DNA of 64,000 nt, from NCBI RefSeq assembly GCF_023375815.1, contig NZ_CP067412.1:4154001-4218000 (forward strand), in the 5' to 3' direction. A program made the translations under genes and the position numbers. Below are positions 57,050 through 64,000 of this stretch, piece by piece. The notes under the pieces are model-generated. The model was not told the origin of the DNA. It saw only the letters and a list, made by a program, of their open reading frames with translations, and ran no database searches. Position 1 is the stretch's first letter, and the number at the start of each line of letters is the position of its first letter. The stretch comes from Pseudomonas sp. HS6. GTDB taxonomy: Bacteria > Pseudomonadota > Gammaproteobacteria > Pseudomonadales > Pseudomonadaceae.

Positions 57050-58494
57050 TACTCAAGGAGCAAACTCTTTTTGAAGTAGACTTCAGTGTGCCGGCACAGC
57101 AATTTCGTATCGAGTACACCCTAGTTGAGAAAGGTGGTCTGCCTTTGATTCCTGAGTATCTACTCAGACTTCTGAAGGTATCAGCGTTAACACCTGCAGA
57201 CATTGCACGTTTTTTTGGATTCACCCTGAAAGAGGTCAGTACCGCTCTACTAATGTTTCTACAGCAGGGCGAAGTGAAAATCGCGCAGGATGGGCGAGTG
57301 ACACTTACAGAAAAAGGGCTGAGGATGTTTAGCGGTGACGACGACACCCCAGTCGTTAAGGGCCGCATGGAGTACCGCCGGGTATTTACGTTCGATCTAC
57401 TTGCATATTCATTTACTGAACATGCAAAGCATCGTCTTGAGTCGTCAAAATGCTCTGTAACTTTGAGTACCGATCCCTCTAAACGTGCTGACTCCACGAT
57501 TGAAGCTGAGCAAGCATTTCAGATCAACCTGTCCAAGATTTATCGTTCAGGCGAGCTAACTGGCAAGCCAGAAGAAGCTCAGCCCCCTGAGTTATATAAG
57601 ATAAGTGAAGTAATTAAGAAAAAGGATGGGTTCATTCGATTTGCCGAATCCTATTGCTTTGAATTAGACACGCTTAGTTACAGCTTCTCGGAACGAGCCG
57701 GCTTGCCGCAAGAAAACGCGTACATCAGTCAACGTAGTCAGCAGTTGGCCAGCCTAATAGGGCAACCCAACACATACACACTAATATCTTTTGCTGAAAA
57801 AATAAATGACACCCACACCCTTACCTTTCTAGCGGACGGCATCTTTGACCCCCGTAAGGCAGCGCAGGCTCAGGCAACTACTAGGCCTAGTCAAATAAAA
57901 ATTGAGCCTATATACGGGGCCCTCCAACTCACTCATAACTGGGATAAAGTAGAGGCCCTTCTTTCTAAATATGGAAAACGATTGGCAGCCGAACATGATA
58001 AGCCACCAGTCGCGATGACCTGGCTGGCACCTTCCACACATGGTTTATGGGGCAAGTCCTCGCGCCATGGTCAAGCGTTGAGTGCATTTGTTTGTTCTGC
58101 CACGGTCACGATCAGTGGAAAGGAAAAGTCAGTTTTCAATCCGAAAGTTCTTATCCCATTAGCCAATCAGTTTGATAATTTTGCAATGCGCCAAGCTTTC
58201 AATGAATGTAAAGAAGCTGAAGCATACTTACACGGCTTTATTGAGAGTGAAGTCTTATCCGGACTTGAAATTGTAAGCCTTGTCGACTCATTTGCGATAG
58301 TCGTATATCACCTAGTCCAGCCAGATCGCCATCCGGTGCCAATACCCTTCGGATTTATTACTGAAGACAAAGCAATGATGCGACGAATTGAAACAGTTCT
58401 GGAGGACACGCTTGCGGAATACACCACTGGCAACGTACCTCGGTATCTCGGAGTACTACCTCGGGGTACGCCCCGTCCGAAGCAACGAGGCTAG
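57046..58494 (+). CDS. Partner protein of the NERD-kinase-helicase, winged-helix N-terminus, function unknown
   Basis: A 482-residue protein whose ATG overlaps the helicase stop (ATGA), so the two are made together. The segment from about 25 to 95 reads as a winged helix (PEYLLRLLKVSALTPADIARFFGFTLKEVSTALLMFLQQGEVKI, then GRVTLTEKGLRMF). The middle is mixed alpha/beta. In Mokosh type I the partner MkoB is a phospholipase-D-like nuclease; here I cannot see a clear HxKxxxxD motif, only HGLWGKSSRHG (about 330-340), so nuclease activity is unproven. The shared operon makes it the likely effector or specificity subunit. Confidence 0.82.
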   Translation: MILKEQTLFEVDFSVPAQQFRIEYTLVEKGGLPLIPEYLLRLLKVSALTPADIARFFGFTLKEVSTALLMFLQQGEVKIAQDGRVTLTEKGLRMFSGDDDTPVVKGRMEYRRVFTFDLLAYSFTEHAKHRLESSKCSVTLSTDPSKRADSTIEAEQAFQINLSKIYRSGELTGKPEEAQPPELYKISEVIKKKDGFIRFAESYCFELDTLSYSFSERAGLPQENAYISQRSQQLASLIGQPNTYTLISFAEKINDTHTLTFLADGIFDPRKAAQAQATTRPSQIKIEPIYGALQLTHNWDKVEALLSKYGKRLAAEHDKPPVAMTWLAPSTHGLWGKSSRHGQALSAFVCSATVTISGKEKSVFNPKVLIPLANQFDNFAMRQAFNECKEAEAYLHGFIESEVLSGLEIVSLVDSFAIVVYHLVQPDRHPVPIPFGFITEDKAMMRRIETVLEDTLAEYTTGNVPRYLGVLPRGTPRPKQRG

Positions 58495-58698
58495 CGTCCA
58501 TGCGCTGCTTTAATCCAGAAATATCACTCCCATAGGGGTGAGGAACTCACTAATAGCCTTAGCTTCGAAGGGACACATCACTCCTCTGCGTCCCTCGACT
58601 GGCGGCTATGGTTAAAGGGGTGCATCGCGAAGGCAGCCAAACAACACTCGCCGCCATTCGCTCGGTTGTCTACGACTACCGTCCAACATTTGATGCAA

Positions 58699-58932
58699 TT
58701 ACCGCGTCTTTGAACGGGCAATGCGGCGAATCCCCACGACGTTGTTCTTTGCCTTTGCAGAGCTATTCGTAAGCTGCTCTACAGCAGAAAATGCGTTTTT
58801 TACTGCCGCAGTCGCGGCGTTGAAAATGATGGTGTCCACCCCTCCCGCCTTCTTAATTCGGTATTCGCGTGCGGCAGCTCCGTAGAGCCATTGGAAACCG
58901 TCCCACACAGGGCTAGTCCAGCTATCACTCAT
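58699..58932 (-). CDS. Small hypothetical protein after the toxin gene
   Basis: A 77-residue protein starting MSDSWTSPVWDGFQWLYGAA and ending in a basic tail (VVGIRRIARSKTR). The middle contains AATAAVKNAFSAVEQLTNSSAKAK. No family is recognised. It lies 86 bases downstream of the PemK-type toxin gene on the same strand, so it may be a third member of that unit, and GGAG lies upstream of the ATG at 58932. From 58,495 to 58,698 nothing was seen. Confidence 0.5.
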   Translation of the reverse strand: MSDSWTSPVWDGFQWLYGAAAREYRIKKAGGVDTIIFNAATAAVKNAFSAVEQLTNSSAKAKNNVVGIRRIARSKTR

Positions 58933-59018
58933 TTTGAAACTCCTTCTGAACACGTTTGGTCAGAAAACTGGGTGATGCATCAGGATGCCTGGCGCGCAAT
59001 CGCCAGGCCCTGAACGAT

Positions 59019-59429
59019 TTAAATCGACTGCTTACGCGCTTCATTCACTACAACCATGTAGCTTGGGTGCAGCGTGCCCATCTTAGGGAGAGGGCTGCTG
59101 ATGTGAACACCAGGTGCTGGATCGAACCAGTCCGAATTGAAAGGCAACTGAACAGTACGAGACACATCAAATTTTGTGCGCACACTGAGGCCGGAGAGCG
59201 AAAACCCAGGGTCGTTAGGGTCTAAAACAAATTCGCCAGGAAAAAATTTTTCGGTCCGCTGGCTGGTGCCGTACGCGACGATCACCGCGTTATCAGTGGG
59301 AGAAATAAATAGGACTAAAGCCGGTCGTGGCTTTAATCCTGGGACCCCAGGACGTTCTGCTTGCGGAAATTTCACCCAGACGAAATCGCCGCAAGCAGGT
59401 AGAGGGTTATAGATTAATATTTCGTTCAT
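59019..59429 (-). CDS. PemK/MazF-like toxin
   Basis: A 136-residue protein with the PemK/MazF N-terminal strand pattern GDFVWVKFPQAERPGVPGLKPRPALVLFIS and a later AVIVAYGTSQRT. This family cuts mRNA at short sequences. It starts 23 bases inside the upstream antitoxin gene, with a weak ribosome binding site, so its translation should depend on the antitoxin's. The C-terminal half (SSPLPKMGTLHPSYMVVVNEARK) is longer than classical MazF (about 110). The toxin call is from pattern and gene pair. Confidence 0.75.
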   Translation of the reverse strand: MNEILIYNPLPACGDFVWVKFPQAERPGVPGLKPRPALVLFISPTDNAVIVAYGTSQRTEKFFPGEFVLDPNDPGFSLSGLSVRTKFDVSRTVQLPFNSDWFDPAPGVHISSPLPKMGTLHPSYMVVVNEARKQSI

Positions 59430-59712
59430 TTTCAAAGAGGCCTTGTGTAAAGCGCTCGATCGGAATCTGAGTAGCGGGGCTCGCTGCACGGATCGCCGAT
59501 AATTGCGCATCGGTTAGTGGTCCGTCGTCCAACTCGTACTTAGGCAGGCAGCGATCAGCTAGCTGGCGCAGAGCAAGATGAATAACTTCCGTTTTGCTCA
59601 GGCCGGTTTGTTGGGCAAGCAGATCCACTGTCTGACTGCTTACCCCTGTTGGCGTATCCTTTCTGCGAAGGCGCAGGAGGACGCTTTCAGTTTTTTCGGC
59701 GATGAGGGTCAT
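59407..59712 (-). CDS. Antitoxin-like DNA-binding protein, probably ribbon-helix-helix
   Basis: A 101-residue protein. The N-terminal part (ESVLLRLRRKD) and the following helices (SSQTVDLLAQQTGLSKTEVIHLALRQLADR) fit a ribbon-helix-helix DNA-binding domain, and the C-terminus is likely the toxin-neutralising tail. The ATG at 59712 has GGAG seven bases before it. It overlaps the toxin start by 23 bases, the usual antitoxin-first order. An operator-like palindrome lies over its predicted promoter, so the pair is probably autoregulated. Confidence 0.75.
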   Translation of the reverse strand: MTLIAEKTESVLLRLRRKDTPTGVSSQTVDLLAQQTGLSKTEVIHLALRQLADRCLPKYELDDGPLTDAQLSAIRAASPATQIPIERFTQGLFENERNINL

Positions 59713-59801
59713 GTGTAACTCCACGTAGGTGGTAAGAATCTGAAAGACTCGGTATGTATCGATAGGTAGTGTGCTGAGGGCTCCCAGGTCGGGTGCCGAC
59801 G

Positions 59802-59852
59802 CCTCCTGACAGGAGGTGATATAGATTGTATATCAACAAATCCCAGTAGCAA
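59802..59852 (-). promoter_or_regulatory. Promoter and double palindrome upstream of the toxin-antitoxin pair
   Basis: On the minus strand TTGCTA (59852-59847), 16 bases and TACAAT (59830-59825) form a good promoter. It overlaps the palindrome TGATATA-GATTG-TATATCA (59817-59835). Directly next to it is a perfect 15-base palindrome CCTCCTGACAGGAGG (59802-59816), which would form a hairpin at the very 5' end of the mRNA and contains a ribosome-binding-site-like GGAGG. The leader to the antitoxin ATG is about 105 bases. Confidence 0.68.
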
Positions 59853-59903
59853 ATATCTATCCTCCAAAAAACACTGCGTATGGCATCCAAAAAGAGTGAG
59901 ACA

Positions 59904-59947
59904 TTTTGTATGTGATACAAAAAAAGCCCATCGGATAGTGGGCTTTT
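59904..59947. terminator. Terminator with adjacent ATACAAAA palindrome
   Basis: AAAAGCCCA (59922-59930) pairs with TGGGCTTTT (59939-59947). Directly before it, TTTTGTAT-GTG-ATACAAAA (59904-59922) is a perfect 8-base inverted repeat. No gene close by clearly needs this terminator, so it may be left from a lost gene. Confidence 0.6.
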
Positions 59948-60347
59948 CTTTCGAGTATCTCCAAGAGGAGGCCTTCGCCCACGAACCTCGGAGCTAGCCT
60001 TTCAGGATTACTGCATAGGAAAGATCTAGTAAATTTTGGACCTTGAGTTTTGGCGTCAGAGTCTCCCACCATGGGTGCCAAGGCAGAAATCTACGCCTCA
60101 TGATTCGTGTGCGTACTGAGGAATGCTCTTGCACGCCCTTCCGACGTAGCTTGCGAGCTCACCGAGCTGTTGCAGCAAACGTGAGCGCCCGTTTAATCAC
60201 GCAAGGTGTGTTGGGCGGAAGCAAGCCTCAGCAGACCGCTCCGCACCCGTATGCACGGGATTGCGGCACACGTGAAGCGATCAACGATTGACGAGACGCT
60301 CTGCGTGATCGATCATCCTCACATCAAGGCACAGGGAAGGTGTGAGA
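59948..60347. other. Noncoding stretch before the methyltransferase genes
   Basis: About 400 bases with no convincing gene. A plus-strand frame at 60,043-60,291 lacks a ribosome binding site and protein-like composition. The promoter of the 119-residue gene and methyltransferase should be in the right part. Confidence 0.5.
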
Positions 60348-60707
60348 ATGTATTGGATAGAGATCTGTAATGACGGGAGCTATGTTTCAGAAGGGGTTGA
60401 ATACTCCCTACAGGCGAACGACATTGAAATTCATGGAAGTTACGACGGCGCCCGCTCTGGCGACGACTGGGCGAAAAGCATCATACCGTTCGGAATCGCG
60501 ACGCCACATGGTGATTTTACTTGGGAAGTGGAGATCATCGAATATCTGAAGAAAGGTGTTACCAGCTTCATAGGCTACGCGCTCACCGCCTATCCAGATG
60601 GAGTGCTTCTCAAAGAAGAAGTCATGTTTCGCATCCAAGATGGCTGGGCGTATCCAAACGAAACCGACCCCCAGCGCCCTTCAGCTTCCAAAATGCGCTT
60701 AGTTTAA
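60348..60707 (+). CDS. Hypothetical protein before the methyltransferase
   Basis: A 119-residue acidic protein (starts MYWIEICNDGSYVSEGVEYS; WEVEIIEYLKKGVTSFIGYALTAYPDGVLLKEE in the second half), apparently mixed alpha/beta without membrane segments. GGAAGG before the ATG at 60348 supports this start over a GTG six bases upstream. It ends 13 bases before the methyltransferase and probably shares its mRNA. It has no helix-turn-helix of the kind seen in restriction controller proteins. No family is recognised. Confidence 0.6.
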   Translation: MYWIEICNDGSYVSEGVEYSLQANDIEIHGSYDGARSGDDWAKSIIPFGIATPHGDFTWEVEIIEYLKKGVTSFIGYALTAYPDGVLLKEEVMFRIQDGWAYPNETDPQRPSASKMRLV

Positions 60708-60720
60708 AGAAGACCTATTC

Positions 60721-61770
60721 ATGATTGATGCAGTTGACCTCTTTTGTGGTGCTGGCGGCCTAACCGCGGGCATGCGACTCGCCGGAATCGACGTGCATGC
60801 GGGCTATGACATTGAATCCCAGTGCAAGCATGCCTATGAGGTGAACAATAACGCGGTATTCGTAGCTCAAGACGTTAAAAGTCTGACCAAAACTCAGCTT
60901 GAAGAATGGTACCCCCGAGTAAATGGGCGCTATCGCCTACTCGCGGGCTGTGCACCATGCCAGCCCTTCTCAACCTATAACCAAGGACGAGACACCAGCA
61001 GTGACAGCAAATGGCCGTTGTTGTATCACTTTGCACGCCTAATTCGAGAGCTTCAGCCTGAGCTCGTAACAATGGAAAATGTACCTGATGTGACAAAACA
61101 CGAAGTTTATGGCGACTTTGTGAAAAATTTGGAGGATCAGGGGTACAAAGTCTGGGCTAAACGTGTCGCTTGCGTCGAATACGGATTGCCTCAGCGCCGT
61201 AGACGGCATGTTTTGTTAGCGTCCAAGCTAGGCCCAATTGAGCTGATTGAGCCTACCCATTTAGACTCGCCTGTGACCGTAAAGCAGATGATTGGCGACT
61301 TACCGCAACTTTCTGCTGGCGGCTGCGACCCAAACGATCCCATGCATAGAGCAGCCACGCTGACCCCTATCAACTTGCAACGAATCATGAACTCCCGTGA
61401 AGGTGGTACTTGGAGGGATTGGCCTCCTCACCTGATTGCGGATTGTCACCGGAAGGACACTGGTAAGACCTATGCTAGCGTTTATGGCAGAATGAACAGG
61501 AATGAGCCAAGCCCGACTATGACTACGCTATGTTATGGATTTGGCAATGGCCGCTTTGGTCACTATGAGCAAGCTCGAGCGCTTTCTTTACGCGAGGCTG
61601 CGATTCTTCAGTCATTTCCTCGAGACTATGAATTCATGCCACCGGATCAAATTACATTCAAAGCAGTAGGCCGGATGATTGGTAACGCCGTCCCAGTACG
61701 CCTCGGCGAAATAATCGGCGAAAGCCTGATGCAGCATGTCAGGAGCCACGAGCAACATGCACTTCAGTGA
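60721..61770 (+). CDS. DNA (cytosine-5) methyltransferase
   Basis: A 349-residue C5 methylase with all main motifs: I (DLFCGAGGLTAG, from residue 6), IV with catalytic C80 (GCAPCQPFS), VI (MENVPDV, 118-124), VIII (QRRRR, 158-162), IX (ARALSLREAAILQSFP) and X (IGNAVPVRLGEIIG). The variable target-recognition region lies between about 200 and 285; the sequence it reads cannot be predicted. It converges on vsr with 32 bases of overlap. The Vsr neighbour fits, since Vsr repairs T:G mismatches from 5-methylcytosine deamination. Confidence 0.96.
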   Translation: MIDAVDLFCGAGGLTAGMRLAGIDVHAGYDIESQCKHAYEVNNNAVFVAQDVKSLTKTQLEEWYPRVNGRYRLLAGCAPCQPFSTYNQGRDTSSDSKWPLLYHFARLIRELQPELVTMENVPDVTKHEVYGDFVKNLEDQGYKVWAKRVACVEYGLPQRRRRHVLLASKLGPIELIEPTHLDSPVTVKQMIGDLPQLSAGGCDPNDPMHRAATLTPINLQRIMNSREGGTWRDWPPHLIADCHRKDTGKTYASVYGRMNRNEPSPTMTTLCYGFGNGRFGHYEQARALSLREAAILQSFPRDYEFMPPDQITFKAVGRMIGNAVPVRLGEIIGESLMQHVRSHEQHALQ

Positions 61771-62161
61771 GCTCCTGCTTAAGACGGTCTCTTAAATCGG
61801 AAACCGCGCGCGTTTCACACTCCCAAACAACCAAAACCCTCCAGCCCAACTCATGCAGTTGGGCTTCTTTTCTGGCATCTCGCATTACATTCGCTTCAAA
61901 TTTAGGCAGCCAATAATCTTGTCTAGTTTTAGGCGTACTGGCATACCTACAAGCGGGATGTCTGTGCCAAAAGCAACCGTGGACGAATACCACTGTATGA
62001 TACTTTGGAAGCACAATATCAGGTGTCCCTGGGAGAGATTTCTGGTGAAGCCGGAAACGAAATCCTAATTGATGCAACAGCGACCGAACCAATATTTCTG
62101 GCCTAGTGTCTCCACGAGACACCGAGCGCATTATCTTTGTTCTTACCTCAGAGGGCGTCAT
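61739..62161 (-). CDS. vsr: Very short patch repair endonuclease (Vsr)
   Basis: A 140-residue endonuclease that nicks at T:G mismatches in the methylase's target. Residues match Vsr: TRPEILVRSLLHQLGFRFRLH, the metal-binding D48 in GTPDIVL, VFVHGCFWHRHPAC with H61, C63, H66, H68 and C71 (zinc and catalytic positions), and KFEANVMRDARKEAQLHELGWRVLVVWECE. Its start overlaps the stop of the next gene upstream (ATGA), so it is the last gene of a minus-strand operon. Its end overlaps the convergent methylase end. Confidence 0.95.
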   Translation of the reverse strand: MTPSEVRTKIMRSVSRGDTRPEILVRSLLHQLGFRFRLHQKSLPGTPDIVLPKYHTVVFVHGCFWHRHPACRYASTPKTRQDYWLPKFEANVMRDARKEAQLHELGWRVLVVWECETRAVSDLRDRLKQELTEVHVARGS

Positions 62162-62820
62162 GTAACTGTTGTAGCGTTTCTGGCCTTCGCATCCCTACCT
62201 TTAGAGATAAGATGGCTCAACAACCAACAATCTTCGTAGGAGGCCGACTGATACTTTTGTAGGTCATTCCAACTGCAGACTGAACTTACCGCATAAATCC
62301 CGAGCTCATATGAATTTTCGGCTTGCATATAGAATGTCGGAAAACGATGCGATAACCATTCAGGGGCGCCAGGGATAGACTCTCCTGCGGACGTAGTGAC
62401 GATCGGTTGAACGTGAAAGAAATTATGCTCGTCTCCTTCATCTTCAGGATGCTCATAACGATAGCCAAATCCATTATAGCCAGGCACCCCTTTTCCAGTT
62501 AACGAAATAGTTTCAGCGTTGAACTCGTCTCCCCCCCTGGCTACGAAACGAATTAGACGAATCCAGTCATGTTTCTCGTCAACGCTAAGTACTAGTACAG
62601 CCGAGCACCCTCGAGGCTGGGATAAAAATTTAACCAGATTCCCCTTCAAAATAGATGCAACATCACTGGAATAGTTAATAGCACACGCGTTCCTCCCGCG
62701 TGGAGACTCTTGAATGGCTTGAAATTTACGTAGTGCCTGCTTCGCTTGGATCTTCTTAGAGTTCGCGATATGTAAATTTGTTAAAAAATCCGCAAATTTC
62801 TTAGCTCGATTTTCGTCCAT
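62158..62820 (-). CDS. Unknown protein in the vsr operon
   Basis: A 220-residue protein without a recognised family. It starts with a charged helix (DENRAKKFADFLTNLHIANSKKIQAKQALRKFQAI). The middle looks beta-rich (SAVLVLSVDEKHDWIRLIRFVARGGDEFNAETISLTG), and a conserved-looking stretch HPEDEGDEHNFFHVQPIVTT follows. Its stop overlaps the vsr start by four bases, and the receiver-like gene ends ten bases before it. Operon position suggests a component of the same restriction or repair system. Confidence 0.72.
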   Translation of the reverse strand: MDENRAKKFADFLTNLHIANSKKIQAKQALRKFQAIQESPRGRNACAINYSSDVASILKGNLVKFLSQPRGCSAVLVLSVDEKHDWIRLIRFVARGGDEFNAETISLTGKGVPGYNGFGYRYEHPEDEGDEHNFFHVQPIVTTSAGESIPGAPEWLSHRFPTFYMQAENSYELGIYAVSSVCSWNDLQKYQSASYEDCWLLSHLISKGRDAKARNATTVT

Positions 62821-62830
62821 GACCGCACCA

Positions 62831-64000
62831 TTACATCAAAAGATAAGATTGAGGCTCATAATTTATCGTGGGAAGAGCACTATTTTTAACAACTTTGACC
62901 CAGCGTTTCTTGTCGAATGCAATAACATCACTTGGAAAACTTGATGCATCATCCTCAAGAACAAAGCTTGAGCTATCCTCACAAAACTGGAGAGGCTGCA
63001 ACTCTGCAAAAGCGAAACCTTCTGGACATGCAATCTCACGACGTGCCTTTTCAGCCCAAAAAACCGGACGGGAGAATAAAAAATCAGGCACTACAGCGAA
63101 TGGTGCGAGCGCTTCTGGAACGTTCACCGCATCTAGACGACATAAGTTATTCCAAGCTTCAAGACTCCGGGCATCAGATACAATCCAAGGCAACTGCCCG
63201 CTTAAGTGAGGAGCATCAGCAACCACTTCCTGTGATGGCAGCACTACCTTTTCCAGCCAATGAATTAGGATCGCGGTACATACGCGAGCAGTCTGCTCGA
63301 CTGAAAAATTCTCGATAACCTTCACATCTTTTTCGAGAATATTGAAAAGCCTTAGACCGTCATTACTAACGACAATATCTCGAAATGTCATATCCTTTTT
63401 CCCAGGACTGGAGCCTAGAAACGCTGCTACTTCATAGCTGATATAATTCGAAGCTTCAGTATCCTCCAGCTCAAAACCTAACGTAGCCATAACAGGCTCG
63501 TCCAGTTTTTGCAAAATATACCTCTGAATCAACTCGAACCTTTTTATCTCTTCGTTCAGATTAGGCCAGTGCCATGGCCGATATAATTCGAATCCGCTAG
63601 ACAACCAAAGTCCCGGTGACTGTATCTGCGCACTTCCTACATCTACGTCAGCATAAGATGAAACACTTCTGCGCATAGTAAGGTCGAAAGCATTGGTTCC
63701 AAATTGATTGACTACGATGACTGGACCGACCTCCGACATAAGGCGGATGCTATAGGCGAGCTCAGCGCCAGTAGCCCAAGCAGCAGGAGACTCCATTTCT
63801 AAACCTAGTAAATCATAGTCAATTATGACTAGGTCGAACCCATTTAAAGCTTCTACAGGAACAAATTTTTCGCCACGAGAAGCTAGGCGAGATTTATGTA
63901 ACTCACCGATGAGACTCGACACTTCATTAGGCTGGTAAACTACAACCTCACCCTTTACAAATTTATCCAAGGACTCTTTCCAGAGTTTCGCCCGTTTGGT
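62831..64000 (-). CDS. Receiver-domain-like protein, partial, in the vsr operon
   Basis: The frame is open to the window edge (389 residues seen; the first codons at the edge read TKRAKLWKES). The segment FDLVIIDYDLLG...TGAELAYSIRLMSEVGPVIVVNQFGT follows a response-regulator receiver domain: an aspartate (in IIDYD) at the phospho-acceptor position, then a helix and strand 4, but the rest is unlike known output domains. Inactive receiver-like proteins have been described with MORC-like ATPases, Vsr and C5 methylases in restriction islands (Iyer and Aravind's analysis, from memory). The assignment is inferred. Confidence 0.65.
   Translation of the reverse strand, partial: TKRAKLWKESLDKFVKGEVVVYQPNEVSSLIGELHKSRLASRGEKFVPVEALNGFDLVIIDYDLLGLEMESPAAWATGAELAYSIRLMSEVGPVIVVNQFGTNAFDLTMRRSVSSYADVDVGSAQIQSPGLWLSSGFELYRPWHWPNLNEEIKRFELIQRYILQKLDEPVMATLGFELEDTEASNYISYEVAAFLGSSPGKKDMTFRDIVVSNDGLRLFNILEKDVKVIENFSVEQTARVCTAILIHWLEKVVLPSQEVVADAPHLSGQLPWIVSDARSLEAWNNLCRLDAVNVPEALAPFAVVPDFLFSRPVFWAEKARREIACPEGFAFAELQPLQFCEDSSSFVLEDDASSFPSDVIAFDKKRWVKVVKNSALPTINYEPQSYLLM

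Larger units (their letters stand above)
51739..64000. mobile_element. Inserted element in comM, probably Tn7/Tn6022-like, right end outside window
   Basis: Foreign sequence starts with TGT at 51739 inside comM. Tn7-like and Tn402-like elements end in TGT/ACA, carry arrays of about 20-bp transposase sites, and comM is the known target of the Tn6022/AbaR branch; all three fit. The DNA is visibly richer in A+T than the core on the left, and its genes are defence- and toxin-like. No transposase (tniA/tnsB-like) gene lies in the visible 12.2 kb, so transposition genes should be beyond 64,000 if the element is complete. A 5-bp target duplicate would be GCAGT (51734-51738). Confidence 0.72.

Noticed and set aside
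57046..58494. Phospholipase D HKD motif in the helicase partner
   Set aside because: HGLWGK lacks the spacing HxKxxxxD. Calling it a phospholipase D nuclease would be guesswork.
60043..60291. 82-codon plus-strand frame
   Set aside because: No ribosome binding site, odd composition and no neighbour relation.

Overview
The window is a stretch of Pseudomonas chromosome, most likely of the P. fluorescens group. The gene order rho-trxA, ppx/ppk, hemB, algP-FKBP-algQ-dsbB, hemY-hemX-hemD-hemC-algR, argH, cyaA, rnk, cyaY, lptM-lysA-dapF-DUF484-xerC-HAD, sutA, amtB-glnK, ubiK, comM matches the core order I know from pseudomonads. The intergenic spaces carry short palindromic repeats of the 'GGGAGCGGGCTTGCCCGCGA' type that is common in this group. 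Assignments rest on motif reading and gene order. No database search was run.

Region by region. Positions 1-2.4 kb hold a truncated surface-sugar acyltransferase, rho and trxA. 2.5-6.4 kb is a GntR regulator facing a polar amino-acid ABC importer. 6.5-11.5 kb is polyphosphate metabolism (ppx convergent with ppk) and hemB. 11.7-16.9 kb holds DedA, a fatty-acid hydroxylase, ElbB, a UPF0178 protein and a cytochrome c-FTR1 iron permease fusion. 17-21.8 kb is an envelope lipoprotein cluster: two tandem TPR-like lipoproteins, YcfL, LpoB and an LpoB/CsgG-like protein. 21.9-28.9 kb contains LysE, MscS, an ABC-F ATPase, AlgP, an FKBP isomerase, AlgQ and a DsbB homologue. 29.1-34.1 kb is the haem operon and AlgR, with no AlgZ/FimS sensor gene next to it. 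34.6-49.5 kb carries argH, GST, cyaA, lysine/DAP synthesis with XerC, SutA and the AmtB-GlnK nitrogen pair.

The main point of interest starts at about 51,739. The ATPase gene comM (yifB) is cut after roughly 280 codons, between its Walker A and Walker B motifs. The foreign DNA begins with TGT and two tandem 18-bp repeats, which looks like the end of a Tn7/Tn6022-type transposon, a family known to target comM. The rest of the window, still open at 64,000, is visibly more A+T rich. It reads as a defence island: (i) a 1669-residue NERD / kinase-like / kinase-like / Upf1-type helicase protein, translationally coupled to a 482-residue partner (a Mokosh-like or new two-gene system); (ii) a PemK-type toxin with an upstream antitoxin and a clear operator; (iii) a C5-cytosine methyltransferase converging on a vsr-220 aa-receiver-like operon, which I infer to be part of a Vsr/MORC-type restriction system continuing past the window. 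No transposase gene is visible, so it must lie beyond 64,000 or be absent.

Just before comM, at 50.19-50.5 kb on the minus strand, lies a probable 33-residue amphipathic peptide gene with a strong ribosome binding site and an overlapping upstream reading frame.
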